Positions 1 through 10,445 of a stretch of 64,000 nucleotides of DNA are shown here, piece by piece; positions within the stretch are counted from its first letter, which is position 1; each line of letters starts with the position of its first letter. Under the pieces are notes generated by a model. It worked only from the letters and a program-made list of their open reading frames with translations, was not told the DNA's origin and searched no databases. The translations under genes and the position numbers were made by a program. Location: the NCBI RefSeq assembly GCF_036370855.1, contig NC_088102.1:39407835-39471834 (forward strand). The letters are read 5' to 3'. The DNA comes from Dromaius novaehollandiae (Eukaryota > Chordata > Aves > Casuariiformes > Dromaiidae).

Positions 1-3000
1 GGTTTAGCCTTCCTGAAAAGTGTGTACAAATAAAAATGGAACAAGCCAGTGAAAACATTATTTCTAAATGTCTGTTATTCTTTTGTTTCTACCTCAATTT
101 TCATTTTCTTTCTCCAAAGATTTTGAAAAAAGCATTTGGTGCTTAAATTCTCTGTGTCTAGTTTTATGCTATCTCTCTGAGACTTGTACAAAGTAGCTTT
201 AGAGCCTTTGTTGCTGCTACCTCTAGGAGAGCTACACTTGATCTGTCAGTAACAGAAGTGTGTTAATTCACAGAGCCTTGGAAAAAAAGGACAGGGAATG
301 AATAGACAAATAAGCGAATAGGAAAGAAGAAAGTAAAGAAAGGTGGGAGGAGAGTAACTTAGTGAAAGCAGTAATGAATATCCTCACTGATAGCAGAAGA
401 GGGTGCCAACAAACATTTCTGCTTCTGTTGACAGAACCATTGTAGAAGCTGGGCACACGCTGAGTGTTTTTGGTTATGTGGCTTATACAAGCAGCTTCAC
501 TTGGGATGTGAGGGGCAGTAATTTTTGCAGATGGTCATCAGCAACTGAGGGTAGAGTCTCTGAACTGGAGCCCCTCTTTTTTTTCCTCTCTCCTCCTTTT
601 TTTATATTCCATCCTTCCCTCTGGTTTATAGCTGTCTGCAGGGTGAAACTGTATACCCAGAGCTGCCTCCAGCAAGTTATTCCAGAGGTCTACTACTACC
701 GGTTGGTGAAGAACCACCTCCTTTTGTGTGGTTTGAACCTGCACCTTATCAGTTTAGTTTGATGACTTTTAATTCCTGTACTGGAAGAGTCAGCGAACAG
801 TTAATCCCTGTCCAGTGTCTTTATGCCTTTAATGTAGATCCTCATCAGATCTGCCCTCACTTCCCATTCAAGAAGGATATGCATTTATGCCCTACTGCTT
901 TAAGAACAATAACAATGCCACAGACCAGCCACTGCTGGTCAAGAATTGTGCAACCCAAACATCCCCTCTGACTTGCTCCTCTAGTTCCCAGGAGCAAGTG
1001 AACAAGCAGGGATTTCATTCTGGCCTTCACTTAGTTTCCTGCTGCCTCATCCCCTTTTTGCTTTCAAATAGCCGTGTAGGGTACAGCATATAAACAGGCC
1101 TCTAGCAAGGAAGCAATGGGCAGCCTTGAGCCTACCATAGAGGACATGACCTCATAATTTCAGATAGCCCAATGTATATTCCCTAGCCATTTAGCTATCT
1201 AACAGATGTTTGATGGTGTAGACTGAGACTGTGAACTACTTTATGGACTAGCATCATCACAGATTAGGCTGGTTTGTCAAATAGCAATGATGGTATTTTA
1301 CCAGTAGCCTTGATGAATTTAACTAGACAGATTTCAGCCTGTTTGTGTGGAGAAATGTAGGTGTCCTGCACCTTACTAAACTAGCCAGCAGCAAGAGTGG
1401 TGGAAAGTCCCAGGTGGTCAAAAAATGGCCTGAAAGCCCCAAAGGGAGAAATATTCCTTCATGTTAACACAGATCATGGAGAAACTGGGTGGAAACAGGC
1501 GGCTCTGTTAATGGCTCTTGTGCGTGGGAACCCCACGTGAGTAAAAGAGTGCCAGAACTTTATGTGGTAACGTCTTTGGGTAACATGGAAACCTTTTGAA
1601 AAGTGATCGTTGCCTCCTGGATCCCTTCCTGACTTTTGCTTCCTAGCTCCCAATGGTCTGAAAATGGATGAAGAAAGAGATTACTGGCTTGCACAGTAAC
1701 AAAGGCAATGCTTTTAGGCTGCAGTTTCATGCTGCTAAAATGAACTAACAGCTGTTTCCTAAAGGGGTGCTCCTGCTCCTTCCTCTCTTCTCTGTGCCAG
1801 CACCTGTCTTGATCCCACTGCAAGCTGCTTTTCAGGGAGTTAAACCAGCAAATCTGCTTGCTGCCTTTTTCAGGGCTAGTTTTTGCTAGTTTAGCTCAGT
1901 GAACTGGCTCACTGTACAGTCAGAAGAGACGCAGTGTTGGCAGGACAGGACTGACTGTTCTAATGTTACCTGTTAGAATGGTGTAGCTCATCCTGAAAAC
2001 ACCAGTGTTACGTTTTAGATGGCACACCTGAATCTGCCTTTCTCAGAAGGTAAGGGTTATGATCCACATGGATTATCAAAAGTGTTGTCTTTTATTGCCA
2101 AAATTCTTTCTTCTACTATTCATTCTCTTGTGTGTGAATCATCTTTGCTTTTTTTCAGAGCCAGATGTCACACAAAACGCAAGTATCTATTTTTGTAATC
2201 AAAGAGAAAAGCTAGTGATACTGCTAGCTGTGCATGCTGTATACCTCTAGCTACACATCTTTGTCATCATTGACCCTACACATAGCAGAAATAACATTCT
2301 CAGTTTTGATACGCAGCATACTGTTTCAGTTTGAGGAACAGAAAGGGGAGGGAGGTGCTCCTATAATGCTATGATGTCAGGGGCATCCCGTGCAGTATAA
2401 TTCCAGGAAAATGTATTTCATGTCAGTGACTAAGCGTGAAAAACAGAAGGCCATCCCCATAGAAATGCTTACTAACAGACACAATGTAACAGCGACAGCA
2501 TCTCACAGTCTGTAAGAAGAGTAAGTGGAAGGCAGGACTCAAAGCTGCATGGGATTGCAGGTGACATTTCAGGAGAATGCTAGCAAAAGAATCATACTGC
2601 CCTCTGGCCAACCTGACATAACTATAATTGTAGGCTAGCACTGGTGTGTTAAGCCAAGTGATGCAGCAGTGCACAAACCTCGCAATGATAAGCACAGAAC
2701 TGCAACCTCCATCTGTATTAGAAAATTATTGGATATATTGTCAAGTTCCAGATGTCTTCTGCATTTCTAATGCCCTTTGGGACAATCTGTTGCCTTTAAT
2801 GCAATCATCTTGAAACCAAGCTGTGATAGAAGTCTGCAGTTAAGTAAAACAGAAACTAGGCTCAGCTCTTTGCTTGTCATTATGCACTTGATTCCAAATG
2901 AGAAAACAAACAGATCAGGTGCTGCTTGTGTAATTTTTCCTCTCTCATTCCTTGCTCTTCAAGGGTAAGAGAGAAATGCCTCTTCCTGCAAGACTCAGCT

Positions 3001-3280
3001 CGCTCCTGTGCCTGCCTGGAACACAAATGCAATGCCATTTTTCATCTGTTACACATTATACAAATTTAAGAGCATGATGGTTGTGTTTAGCACATCATCT
3101 GAGCTTTAATTGCAGCTGTGTAACATCATGCGAACACAAGTTTGTTTGCGCTTTTACTGCATTCTCAAAATGGCTTCCAGATGAAGTAGCTCCATTCAGT
3201 TTTTACATTCCACACTAGTAGTAACGCCATTGCCAATCTTCTTCACGTACCAGCAGCTTCAGCGTATGTGTAGCTGCTAG
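1..3280. other. Gene-free left flank of SRSF5
   Basis: No reading frame here resembles a known protein, and the short open frames are scattered on both strands without splice-linked partners. In human the neighbour on this side is SUSD6 in the same orientation, so this could include its distal 3' UTR or plain intergenic DNA; that is inference from gene order only. The last part (about 3040-3260) has the even, low-complexity-free texture of a conserved non-coding element and contains an octamer-like ATGCGAAC and TTAATTGC motifs. Confidence 0.6.
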
Positions 3281-3699
3281 CTAGCCTCTGTGGGACGTCT
3301 CAGGCAGCCGAGGCTCATGCTCGAGCTGCAGTCTCGCTCTCCGTGCATGGGGAGAGAGGTCTGGGGAAGGCCCGGTTACAGGGCAGGTGGCAGCAAGCGG
3401 GCTGGGGTCCGGGCTGCCCCCGGGCCTCCTCCGCAGGCTGGGAAACGCCAAGAGCCTCTAGTGCCCATGGAGCGCGGGGAGCGCCGGGCCCGGCAGCGCC
3501 CCGCAGGCTTCCCGGCGGCCCGAGGCAGCGGCCAGGCCCCGCTATGGCACGGCAGGGGCCCGGACCACCGGGTCAGTTAAAGGGCTGCAAGCGGGCTCGG
3601 CCTGCGGGCCGCCTGGGCACGCTGCCCGAGGCCTGGCCGGGCGCCCCCTCTCCGCAGTGACCTACACTCTCCGGGGGGAACGGGCCGGGCGGCCGCCTC

Positions 3700-3765
3700 C
3701 GCCAATCGCCGCGCGGCCCCGGTGTCACGTGGGGCGCCGATGACGTGCGGGGCCACCTCCATTTT
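3700..3765 (+). promoter_or_regulatory. SRSF5: SRSF5 core promoter motifs: CCAAT, E-box, CRE
   Basis: A CCAAT box (3702-3706), a palindromic E-box CACGTG (3726-3731) and a CRE-type TGACGT (3741-3746) stand within 45 bases, just upstream of a CTCCATTTTG stretch where transcription probably begins (about 3755-3775). No TATA box is visible, as expected for a CpG-island promoter. The transcription start is inferred, not shown. Confidence 0.6.
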
Positions 3766-3901
3766 GCGGCGCAGCACGGAGGCGAGCCTGGCAGTCAGGA
3801 GTGAGCTGTCGCAGAGGGAGGAGGAGGCTGCCCGCTCGCCGAGCACCGACTTCGCCGCGCGCCCGCCTGGCTCGGCCCGCACCGAGACCGCCGCAGCCCA
3901 G
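3765..3901 (+). other. SRSF5: SRSF5 non-coding exon 1 (5' UTR)
   Basis: The 3' end is set by a splice donor reading CAG|GTTCGT (intron begins at 3902). The intron runs to an acceptor ending GCAG at 4501-4504, twenty bases before the start codon. The 5' end is only approximate, placed after the promoter motifs. SRSF5 in other vertebrates also has a short untranslated first exon. Confidence 0.6.
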
Positions 3902-4524
3902 GTTCGTGACGGGCCGCCGGCCCCTGCGCTGCTCGGCCGAGCCCGCGTACCTTCCGGTGCGGTGCCGCGGGCGGGCGGCGTCGGGGGAGCGGGGTCGGGA
4001 GAGCCCTCGGCCGACAGCTCGCTGGGGCATGGAGCACCCCGGCTCTGCAGCGTGACGGCCTTCGCCCGGCCCGCCTGGGCGGCGGTTGGTTTTACCGGCC
4101 GCTCGTGTTTAAGTAGTGTCCCCCTTAGCAGCGGCGCTATCGGTTTTGCTGCTGGGCGCGGCTAGGGCCGCCATTTTGTGGCAGAGCGATGGCGTTCGCT
4201 TTTCTTCCCCTGGTTGTTGGAGGGTGGCGCGCATGCGCAGCTGGTTGCCAGCGGTGCGCTGGGCGGAGCTAGGTGGCTGCGTGTGAGGGGCGGGACTACG
4301 GCAGCAGGGACGGGTTCGCATTGGCGCAGAGTAGGGCGGGCACCAGCTGTCCCGTTCCTATTGGGCTGGAGCGGGGGCGAGGCCGGGCCTGCTGCGGACT
4401 GCGGCAGGGAGCGCGGCTGCGCAGGGCGGGGGCGTGCTGAGTCACCGGGCCGGGGCAGGCGGCGGGCCGCGGGGCTCACGGTCTCGGCGCCGTGTTTCCC
4501 GCAGCGAGCTCCGCGCCCACGACC

Positions 4525-4650
4525 ATGAGCGGCTGCCGCGTCTTCATCGGGAGGCTGAACCCAGCCGCCAGGGAGAAGGACGTGGAGAGGTTCTTCAAGG
4601 GATACGGCCGCATCCGGGACATCGATCTGAAGAGGGGGTTTGGGTTTGTG
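4525..4650 (+). CDS. SRSF5: SRSF5 coding exon (residues 1-42)
   Basis: Starts at the ATG twenty bases after the acceptor at 4504 and ends before GTGAGT. It encodes the first half of RRM1 including RNP2 and ends in the RNP1 motif (...RGFGFV). Phase 0 at the 3' end. Confidence 0.97.
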
Positions 4651-7600
4651 GTGAGTGCGCCCCTCTGCAGGGCCCGAGGGCCCCTGTCTGGTAGTGGTCA
4701 CTCGGATCTCAGCATGTGGTGTAGGAGAAACTACGTTTTAAAAGAATGCTTTTAACGTTTTTGGATTAGAACAGCATGTAGCAAATAAATCAGTGAGACA
4801 ATTTCTTGATATTTATGCATCAGTATTTTAAAGATCCAGTTTTTTGCTGTGATGGTGTTGTAGGAATTCGAGGATCCAAGGGATGCAGATGATGCTGTCT
4901 ATGAACTCGATGGAAAAGAGCTTTGCAGTGAGAGGTAAGCTATCCTATTTTATGTGTTAATTAATATTTAAAATAAGAAAGTCAATTTTAAGTTGCATTT
5001 TGTTAGCAGCAGTGCTAAAACTGCCCTGTGGGTATATTCCTAAATGACTGTAAGGGAATGTTGAAAGATTTTTATAGATGCATAGTTCTGTTTCTCTTTT
5101 TTTTCTCCCCAGGGTTACAATTGAGCATGCAAGGGCACGCTCTAGGGGTAGAGGCAGAGGGAGGTACTCTGACCGTTTTAGTAGCCGACGTCCACGTAGT
5201 GACAGGAGGTATGTATAAGAGATCTGATGTAGGAAGAAGGGGAAAAATGGCTTTGTCTGATTCAAGAACTTGAACTAGAAAGAGATACCAAAAGGTGTTA
5301 TTTGCCTTTTCTATTTGGTTGTTTGACATGACAGTAAGACAGGATAGTGAGAATTATGAAGCTTCTTAGATATGCTAGCTTCTTCTATCATTTTGGGATT
5401 TTTCCTGTAGTTAAACCAGTCTAAAGGAAGCTGTCTTAACTACAGTTGTTTGTGGCTTTATTTTTTTTTCCTTAATTCCCCCAAATTACTTAATGCCCAT
5501 CCTACATTACTGAAGGTATTACATAGTTGATCTGTAATGGTGATACCAGTTATTGGTACAGTTTCTGGTGATACTGAAATGCAGTTACATTTTAATTACT
5601 ACTGAAAGTCACAATTGTTTATTTCTGAACAGAAATGCCCCACCTGTAAGAACAGAAAATCGCCTCATAGTAGAAAATTTATCTTCCCGAGTCAGCTGGC
5701 AGGTTTGTTAACACACGATTAACTATTTTGACTTCATTTAATGGGTATGTAATGTAATAATTTTTGTAAATTATTATTTAAAATTAAATTTAATTTTAAA
5801 TAAATGTTTATGTAATTAATGTAATGTTAAATAATGTAATTTAAATATTTTAAATTAAAACTAGTTAAATTAAATGTATAATAATAAATGTATATATTTG
5901 AGGAAATATATTTATTTTTTTCTTGTTTTTTAAATCAATTTTAACCACATATTAAACCCTTTATTTGCCAGCCTATCTGTGTCGTTGGCCTTATGACGAG
6001 GAGTGCCTGTGGGTTATCCTAATCGTTCTGTCTTGGTCACTCTTGGTTGGGCCTGGTTGACTTTCCAGTCAGCTCCTACAATGTCAGTTGGCCACCTCTA
6101 GATCTGTGTTTGCCGGTCTAGACGTAATCGATGCACTCCTTAATGTGCCACATTGCAGCGATCCCAGAGCGTTAACGAGATCTGATTCCTAAGTTGAGAG
6201 CTGTTCTTCCTGTAACGCTTCCGAATAAGAGATCCTGGTCGAAAAGAGTTGAAAGATACGAAATTAGGTGGTCGTTGGAATCCTGATCGCAGTAACGTGG
6301 TCCTTGGTAACTTCAAGCATAGAAAATGTCTGGATCCGTCAGTGGTCTCCTAATAGGGAGGGCAGTGCGATTAATGGCTTCCATCGACTGGGTAGTGTTC
6401 GTCAAGTGGGTGGCGAAGAGCCAGTCGGGCATAAATCATGACGGTATCTCCGGTCGCTTAAGGCAGTTTGCTGCTTGGCTAGCCTAGGGAAATGTTAATA
6501 AAGGTAAAGTAAACTATATTTTTAATGACATATGGGGCACAAAATAATTGGTGTTATGTAAATGTAATTCTGTATATATAAGCCTTGTAATGTAAACGAA
6601 GACTGACATAGTACAAAAATGTATGGGTAGTATTTTGCACTCAGTCCAGTTTTATATATATGTATATATATGAATGTATTTTATTTAGTCTATAAAGATT
6701 ATATCTAATATAATATTTTCCTTAATGTTAAATGGGACTTTATTAGCATTTTGCTTAAAGCAATATGCTTTTTTCATTTATTTCGTGCCCTGATATAGAT
6801 AATTCAATTTTGATAGAATACAAGTATGGCAATTGCCATGTTTGTAATTTATCTAACATCTTCTCTTTCAGTAGTCATAATTTTATTTAGCTTAAAATTT
6901 TGTTATCTATCTATATGTATGTATGTATAAAAATATGGATTTCACTTCTTTGCATAACATAACTGGTCTTGTGTTAGGATCTCAAAGACTTCATGAGACA
7001 AGCTGGGGAAGTAACCTTTGCAGATGCACACAGGCCTAAGTTAAATGAAGGGTAAGCATCTAAAATTCTCTCTCAAAAGCTGCAGAGTAGTATTTGTGTA
7101 TATTACATAAATATTTGAAGAATCTGTCTAATTTTAGTTCTCAGTAGCTACTGATAGTTTAATTTAGGCTACATTCTGCAAATGTATTTTCTGGCATTTG
7201 AGGAAGGAAATCCTGGAATTCATGGCTGAGTTTATGACGTGGGATGATTGTACGAAGCAGTGTGGTGTGCATGCAGGGTGGGTGGTGGTGGTCGTTGTTT
7301 GTTTGTTTACCTCCCCCAGAATCTGTTTTGCCGTATCATCAAAAATGTTGTTTGTAACAGCGAGCCATTTTTTTCCTTGTTTAATTTCTCTAGGGTGGTT
7401 GAGTTCGCCTCTTACAGTGATTTAAAGAATGCTATTGAAAAGCTTTCTGGTAAAGAAATTAACGGAAGGAAAATCAAACTAATTGAAGGCAGCAAAAGAC
7501 ACAGGTATGTATTTCTAATCTGTAGATTAATGCTAAAATATCCATAAAAGAAAGCTTTGAAGTCAGGGACCAGAAAAAGCACACTGGAGACCAGTACATT

Positions 7601-7916
7601 GTCTGGTTATTGTAGTGGCCTGTGATATTTCATTGATAACAGTGATGCTCGTTGTTTCCTCAGTAGGTCCAGAAGCAGGTCACGATCCCGTAGCAGAAGT
7701 TCATCCAGGTCTCGTAGCCGTTCCCGTTCCCGAAGCCGCAAGTCTTACAGCAGGTCAAGGAGTAGGAGCCGTAGCAAGTCTCGATCAGTTAGTAGATCTC
7801 CAATGCCAGAGAAGAGCCAGAAACGTGGCTCTTCGAGTAGATCTAAATCCCCAGCATCTGTGGATCGGCAGAGGTCCTCTAGATCGAGGTCCAGATCTGT
7901 TGATAGTGGCAACTGA
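4525..7916 (+). CDS. SRSF5: Serine/arginine-rich splicing factor 5 (SRp40/HRS), complete gene span
   Basis: SR-family nuclear splicing factor that binds exonic enhancers, helps recruit the spliceosome and acts in alternative splicing and mRNA export. Coding exons: 4525-4650, 4864-4934, 5113-5208, 5633-5702, 6978-7051, 7394-7504 and 7664-7916. Together they give 801 nt, 266 residues plus stop, with every junction GT-AG and in phase. RRM1 is at about residues 4-70, with RNP2 (CRVFIG) and RNP1 (RGFGFVEF). A Gly/Arg-rich hinge follows (about 73-100). The second, pseudo-RRM carries the SR-protein hallmark SWQDLKD at 119-125. The C-terminal RS domain (183-266) is rich in RS dipeptides and ends VDSGN. 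Human SRSF5 is 272 residues and near-identical outside RS-repeat length. The start codon has A at -3 and follows the acceptor directly. SR genes usually regulate themselves through an unproductive exon, and a candidate lies in intron 5. The downstream neighbour SLC10A1 is convergent. Confidence 0.97.
4864..4934 (+). CDS. SRSF5: SRSF5 coding exon (residues 43-65)
   Basis: Acceptor GTTGTAG, donor GTAAGC. It continues RNP1 ([21 protein letters not shown]...) and ends two bases into an arginine codon. Confidence 0.97.
5113..5208 (+). CDS. SRSF5: SRSF5 coding exon (residues 66-97)
   Basis: Acceptor CCCCAG, donor GTATGT. It finishes RRM1 (RVTIEHAR) and encodes the Arg/Gly-rich hinge, ending two bases into an arginine codon. 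Confidence 0.97.
5633..5702 (+). CDS. SRSF5: SRSF5 coding exon (residues 98-121)
   Basis: Acceptor GAACAG, donor GTTTGT (relatively weak). It encodes the start of the second RRM and ends after SWQ of the SWQDLKD motif, phase 0. The weak donor is followed by the long intron with the candidate poison exon. Confidence 0.96.
5755..5960. repeat. Very AT-rich low-complexity tract in SRSF5 intron 5
   Basis: About 200 bases made almost only of A and T, with repeated TTTAAATTA-like words, directly before the pyrimidine tract of the candidate poison exon. No tandem unit is regular enough to call a microsatellite. The contrast with the CG-containing block that follows is sharp. Confidence 0.7.
5972..6503 (+). 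other. SRSF5: Candidate SRSF5 poison (unproductive) cassette exon
   Basis: A 532-bp block in intron 5 is preceded by an acceptor (TTATTTGCCAG, AG at 5970-5971) and followed by a donor (AAG|GTAAAGT, GT at 6504-6505). Its composition is balanced and rich in CG dinucleotides, unlike the AT-rich intron on both sides, which points to strong sequence constraint. If spliced onto the 5633-5702 exon, the frame meets TAA at 6020-6022 after 16 extra codons. That leaves RRM1, the hinge and no RS domain, or sends the message to nonsense-mediated decay. It is established that vertebrate SR genes carry ultraconserved poison exons or retained introns for autoregulation; assigning this block to that class is inference from composition, splice sites and position. 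Confidence 0.7.
6978..7051 (+). CDS. SRSF5: SRSF5 coding exon (residues 122-145)
   Basis: Acceptor TGTTAG, donor GTAAGC. It encodes [19 protein letters not shown]... of the second RRM and ends two bases into a glycine codon. Confidence 0.97.
7394..7504 (+). CDS. SRSF5: SRSF5 coding exon (residues 146-182)
   Basis: Acceptor TCTCTAG, donor GTATGT. It completes the second RRM ([10 protein letters not shown]...[13 protein letters not shown]) and ends two bases into a serine codon. Confidence 0.97.
7664..7916 (+). CDS. SRSF5: SRSF5 last coding exon (RS domain, residues 183-266)
   Basis: Acceptor TTCCTCAG. It encodes the whole RS domain with an uninterrupted series of SR/RS dipeptides, the conserved [23 protein letters not shown] segment and the terminal VDSGN, then TGA at 7914-7916. 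It is six residues shorter overall than human, all within the RS repeats. Confidence 0.97.
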
Positions 7917-8256
7917 ACTATAAGTAACTTGCCCTGGGGGCCCTTTTTTAAACCATACTTGCTAAAACTTGTGGTAAGTATGTGACTTTCTGTGGGGAAG
8001 GGTTTGGACAGGGAGGGGGGAGGGGGAACTTTGTAGATGTGGACCATGGGGAGGGAGGGTTATTGACTAATTGTATTAAATGTTTTTTGATAACCCTTTT
8101 CTTGCTCACATTTTTGTGAATGTCTGAAGTGTATAGTTTGTGTATATTGGCAGAGCTCTTTATAACTAAAGCAGACACATTTTTTTTGTACTCAAAAAAA
8201 AAAATTATCTAAACACTTAATTCCCAGTATATTCAACTGTGAATAGCAATTCAGGA

Positions 8257-8287
8257 TATTAGTTTAATATCTCAAATTAAACTAATA
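8257..8287 (+). other. Perfect 12-bp inverted repeat in SRSF5 3' UTR
   Basis: TATTAGTTTAAT (8257-8268) and ATTAAACTAATA (8276-8287) are exact reverse complements separated by seven bases. In RNA they would form an AU-rich hairpin. No function is known to me. Confidence 0.75.
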
Positions 8288-8412
8288 GCTTTAGGCATCT
8301 AAGAGCTCTACATGTGCTGTACATAAAGCTTTATTTCAGAGGGTATTTTTTTGTGCTTTTGAACCATTGTTTCAGTTACAGGTCAGCAGATTAAGTGCTG
8401 GTCAATATCAGT

Positions 8413-8418
8413 AATAAA
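8413..8418 (+). terminator. SRSF5: SRSF5 polyadenylation signal AATAAA
   Basis: AATAAA at 8413-8418 lies about 500 bases after the stop, a usual 3' UTR length for this gene, and is followed by a TTTATTTT stretch. Alternative AATAAA signals stand at 8548-8553 and 8883-8888 and could give longer transcripts. Confidence 0.6.
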
Positions 8419-8439
8419 ACTTTATTTTGAAAGCTTTTC

Positions 8440-10411
8440 ATTTAATATGACTTGCACTACACTAAGAAAACGCCCATTTCACTGCCCTGTGGTAATAGTA
8501 TTCTATAAAGCACCCTACTTCTAAATACTTTAGAATTAAATAGCTCAAATAAAATATAAAGAAGAAACCTGTCTCTGAATCTGGTGTGTTCTTACTGTTA
8601 AAGCATTTGTAACTGCGCCTCATGTAGTTAGGCAGTAGTAGGTCTCTTAAAGATAGAGCTATAGTAAAGCTGTTGAGTACTGTGGGTGGGGGGAAGACTT
8701 TCTTGCCTTTAAATACATCATACTAAAAAGTTGAATTTTGTTGTCTTTAGAGAACCAAGCAGTCTTAAAGTTAGCTCATTCAGGAAGCTACCTTGGTGAG
8801 ACTTTTTTGGTATAGTCACAATATAGCTGTCCTTAGATCTCTATCTTAATGGGCATTTATGTTTTGAAATGAGAAACCTAATAATAAAGGGAACCCTCCT
8901 ATAATAGCTCATAGTGGAAAGGATGAATCATTTATGCTTTAGTTACTGCTTAGAGAATAAGAAGCCTGTAATGTTAAAGATGAATGCAGTTGCCATAGTG
9001 TGTCTGCCCTTACAAATGAGTGTAATGCTTTCTGATCACTGTTCTCTCTTGAGGTCTGTGCTCACCTTTTGTTCTTCTCTTCAACTTCCATGTAAAGTCA
9101 CTGCTTGTAATTCTGCTAGCATCCCCTGAACACCAGTTGCTGCCCTCTACAGTTTTCCAGATATTTAAACCCAGAACACAGGTTGTAAGCACTTACAGCT
9201 GTGTCCAGACAGTCCAGGTAGTATGTGAAATGCAAGGAATAAAGATGGCTTTGTTCTCTTCCCAGAAAGGGCAGTGGTGATCATAACTGCAGGGAGGAGG
9301 AAAGGAGACTTCAGGAGAGCGTTATGCTACCTGCTTACAGAAGACTGTTGGGGGTTTTGGATCGGTATGATCCCACTCCTTTTTTTTCCAGAACAGTTCT
9401 GGAGTTTGTCTGTAGTGAACAGCATACTTGAATTAACTCATTTCAGTGTTCAAAGTGTTTATTCACCTAGGAGATGGAGGTTTGGTTTGTATTCATCACT
9501 GTTCAGATGGTTTACTAGGCTTAACAGGGCAGATATGAACACCATTTCCAAGTATAACAGGAATCTGAAAAGTGAGCATCTTGGAAGACTTCCCTGCAAA
9601 TATTTGCTGCTACCATTGACTTATCACAGGAATTCCGGATGATAATGTTCAGCTTTCTTCAGGAAAATTTCTGAGCAGTAGCAGGAGGTGACTTTCACTA
9701 TGCTCTGAAGGAAGAAATGCTGAGTTTTAGTAATTTGTCTAAAGGAGCTGGCATTCTGCACCAAAACCACCTTGCTTAGGTTTTACCAGAATACCCTGAC
9801 TATAAGATGAGTTAACTGGAGCTGTGCCTGTGTAGCTGTGTTGTATAATTCTGTATTCTTTGTAGCTTTGCTAGAAGAAAATAGTCCAAGTTCTCAAGGA
9901 AATTCTCTGAACACCATTGAATACCTACCAGCAAGGTGTCTGTAGGAAAATGGTTTAAACCTTCCCCCCTCCCTGAAGTCTTAATTCCAGTATTGACATA
10001 TAGTTCAAACTAATTCTGAAAAGCGAATGCAGTATGAGAGGACATTGAGGTATAGATACAATATTTTTATAGGCATTAGTCCTCATTTCGGGGGAAGAGG
10101 AGGGATTTTTTTAAGTTTGTGGGTGGGAGTACTGCAGCAATGATGCCCTGCATTTCCATGTTCTGGTGTCCTGCATGTTTATGCCTTACAGTGATCCTGT
10201 GTAATCCCAATGTTTCTCAAATCCTCATCCATATTATGAGAAGTCCTTAGAATTTAAAACTAACAAATATGCTTTCTTCTAGAATGTTTTACAAACCTAA
10301 CTCAGTAATTCACTGAAACGTTTAAGCAGATCCTTAGAACCTAGGATGGACCTTGGATCAGGCTTTAGGAAAGGCAAAAGGTAGTTCAACTCGGAGCTGG
10401 TGATCTGGGAT

Positions 10412-10445
<34 letters not shown>

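Larger units (their letters stand above)
3290..4660. promoter_or_regulatory. SRSF5: CpG island covering SRSF5 promoter, exon 1 and first coding exon
   Basis: The sequence changes abruptly from AT-rich flank to very GC-rich DNA full of CG dinucleotides near 3290 and returns to AT-rich DNA after the first coding exon at about 4660. This is the typical signature of an unmethylated promoter island of a broadly expressed gene. Long open frames on both strands inside it (for example 4162-4701 on the minus strand) are by-products of GC richness, not genes. A YY1-like GCCGCCATTTT lies at 4167-4177 in intron 1 and could mark an alternative start region. Confidence 0.88.
7917..8440 (+). other. SRSF5: SRSF5 3' UTR
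   Basis: From the stop codon to shortly after the first AATAAA. It contains a G-rich stretch near 8010-8060, an A-rich tract near 8193-8204 and a perfect 12-bp inverted repeat at 8257-8287. The end is inferred from the polyadenylation signal. Confidence 0.7.

Noticed and set aside
1-3280. 3' end of SUSD6
   Set aside because: Expected neighbour from human gene order, but no coding similarity is present, so it is mentioned only as a possibility and not annotated.
3577-4701. Several 80-180 codon frames around the SRSF5 promoter
   Set aside because: Same GC-richness effect. They overlap the promoter, exon 1 and intron 1 of SRSF5 and have no protein similarity.
7615-7923. Plus-strand 102-codon frame overlapping the last SRSF5 exon
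   Set aside because: Wrong frame of the RS-domain exon. The correct frame gives continuous SR dipeptides ending VDSGN.
7745-8047. Minus-strand 100-codon frame rich in Leu/Asp opposite the SRSF5 RS domain
   Set aside because: It is the complement of the RS repeat (AGR/CGN codons read backwards) and is not an independent gene.
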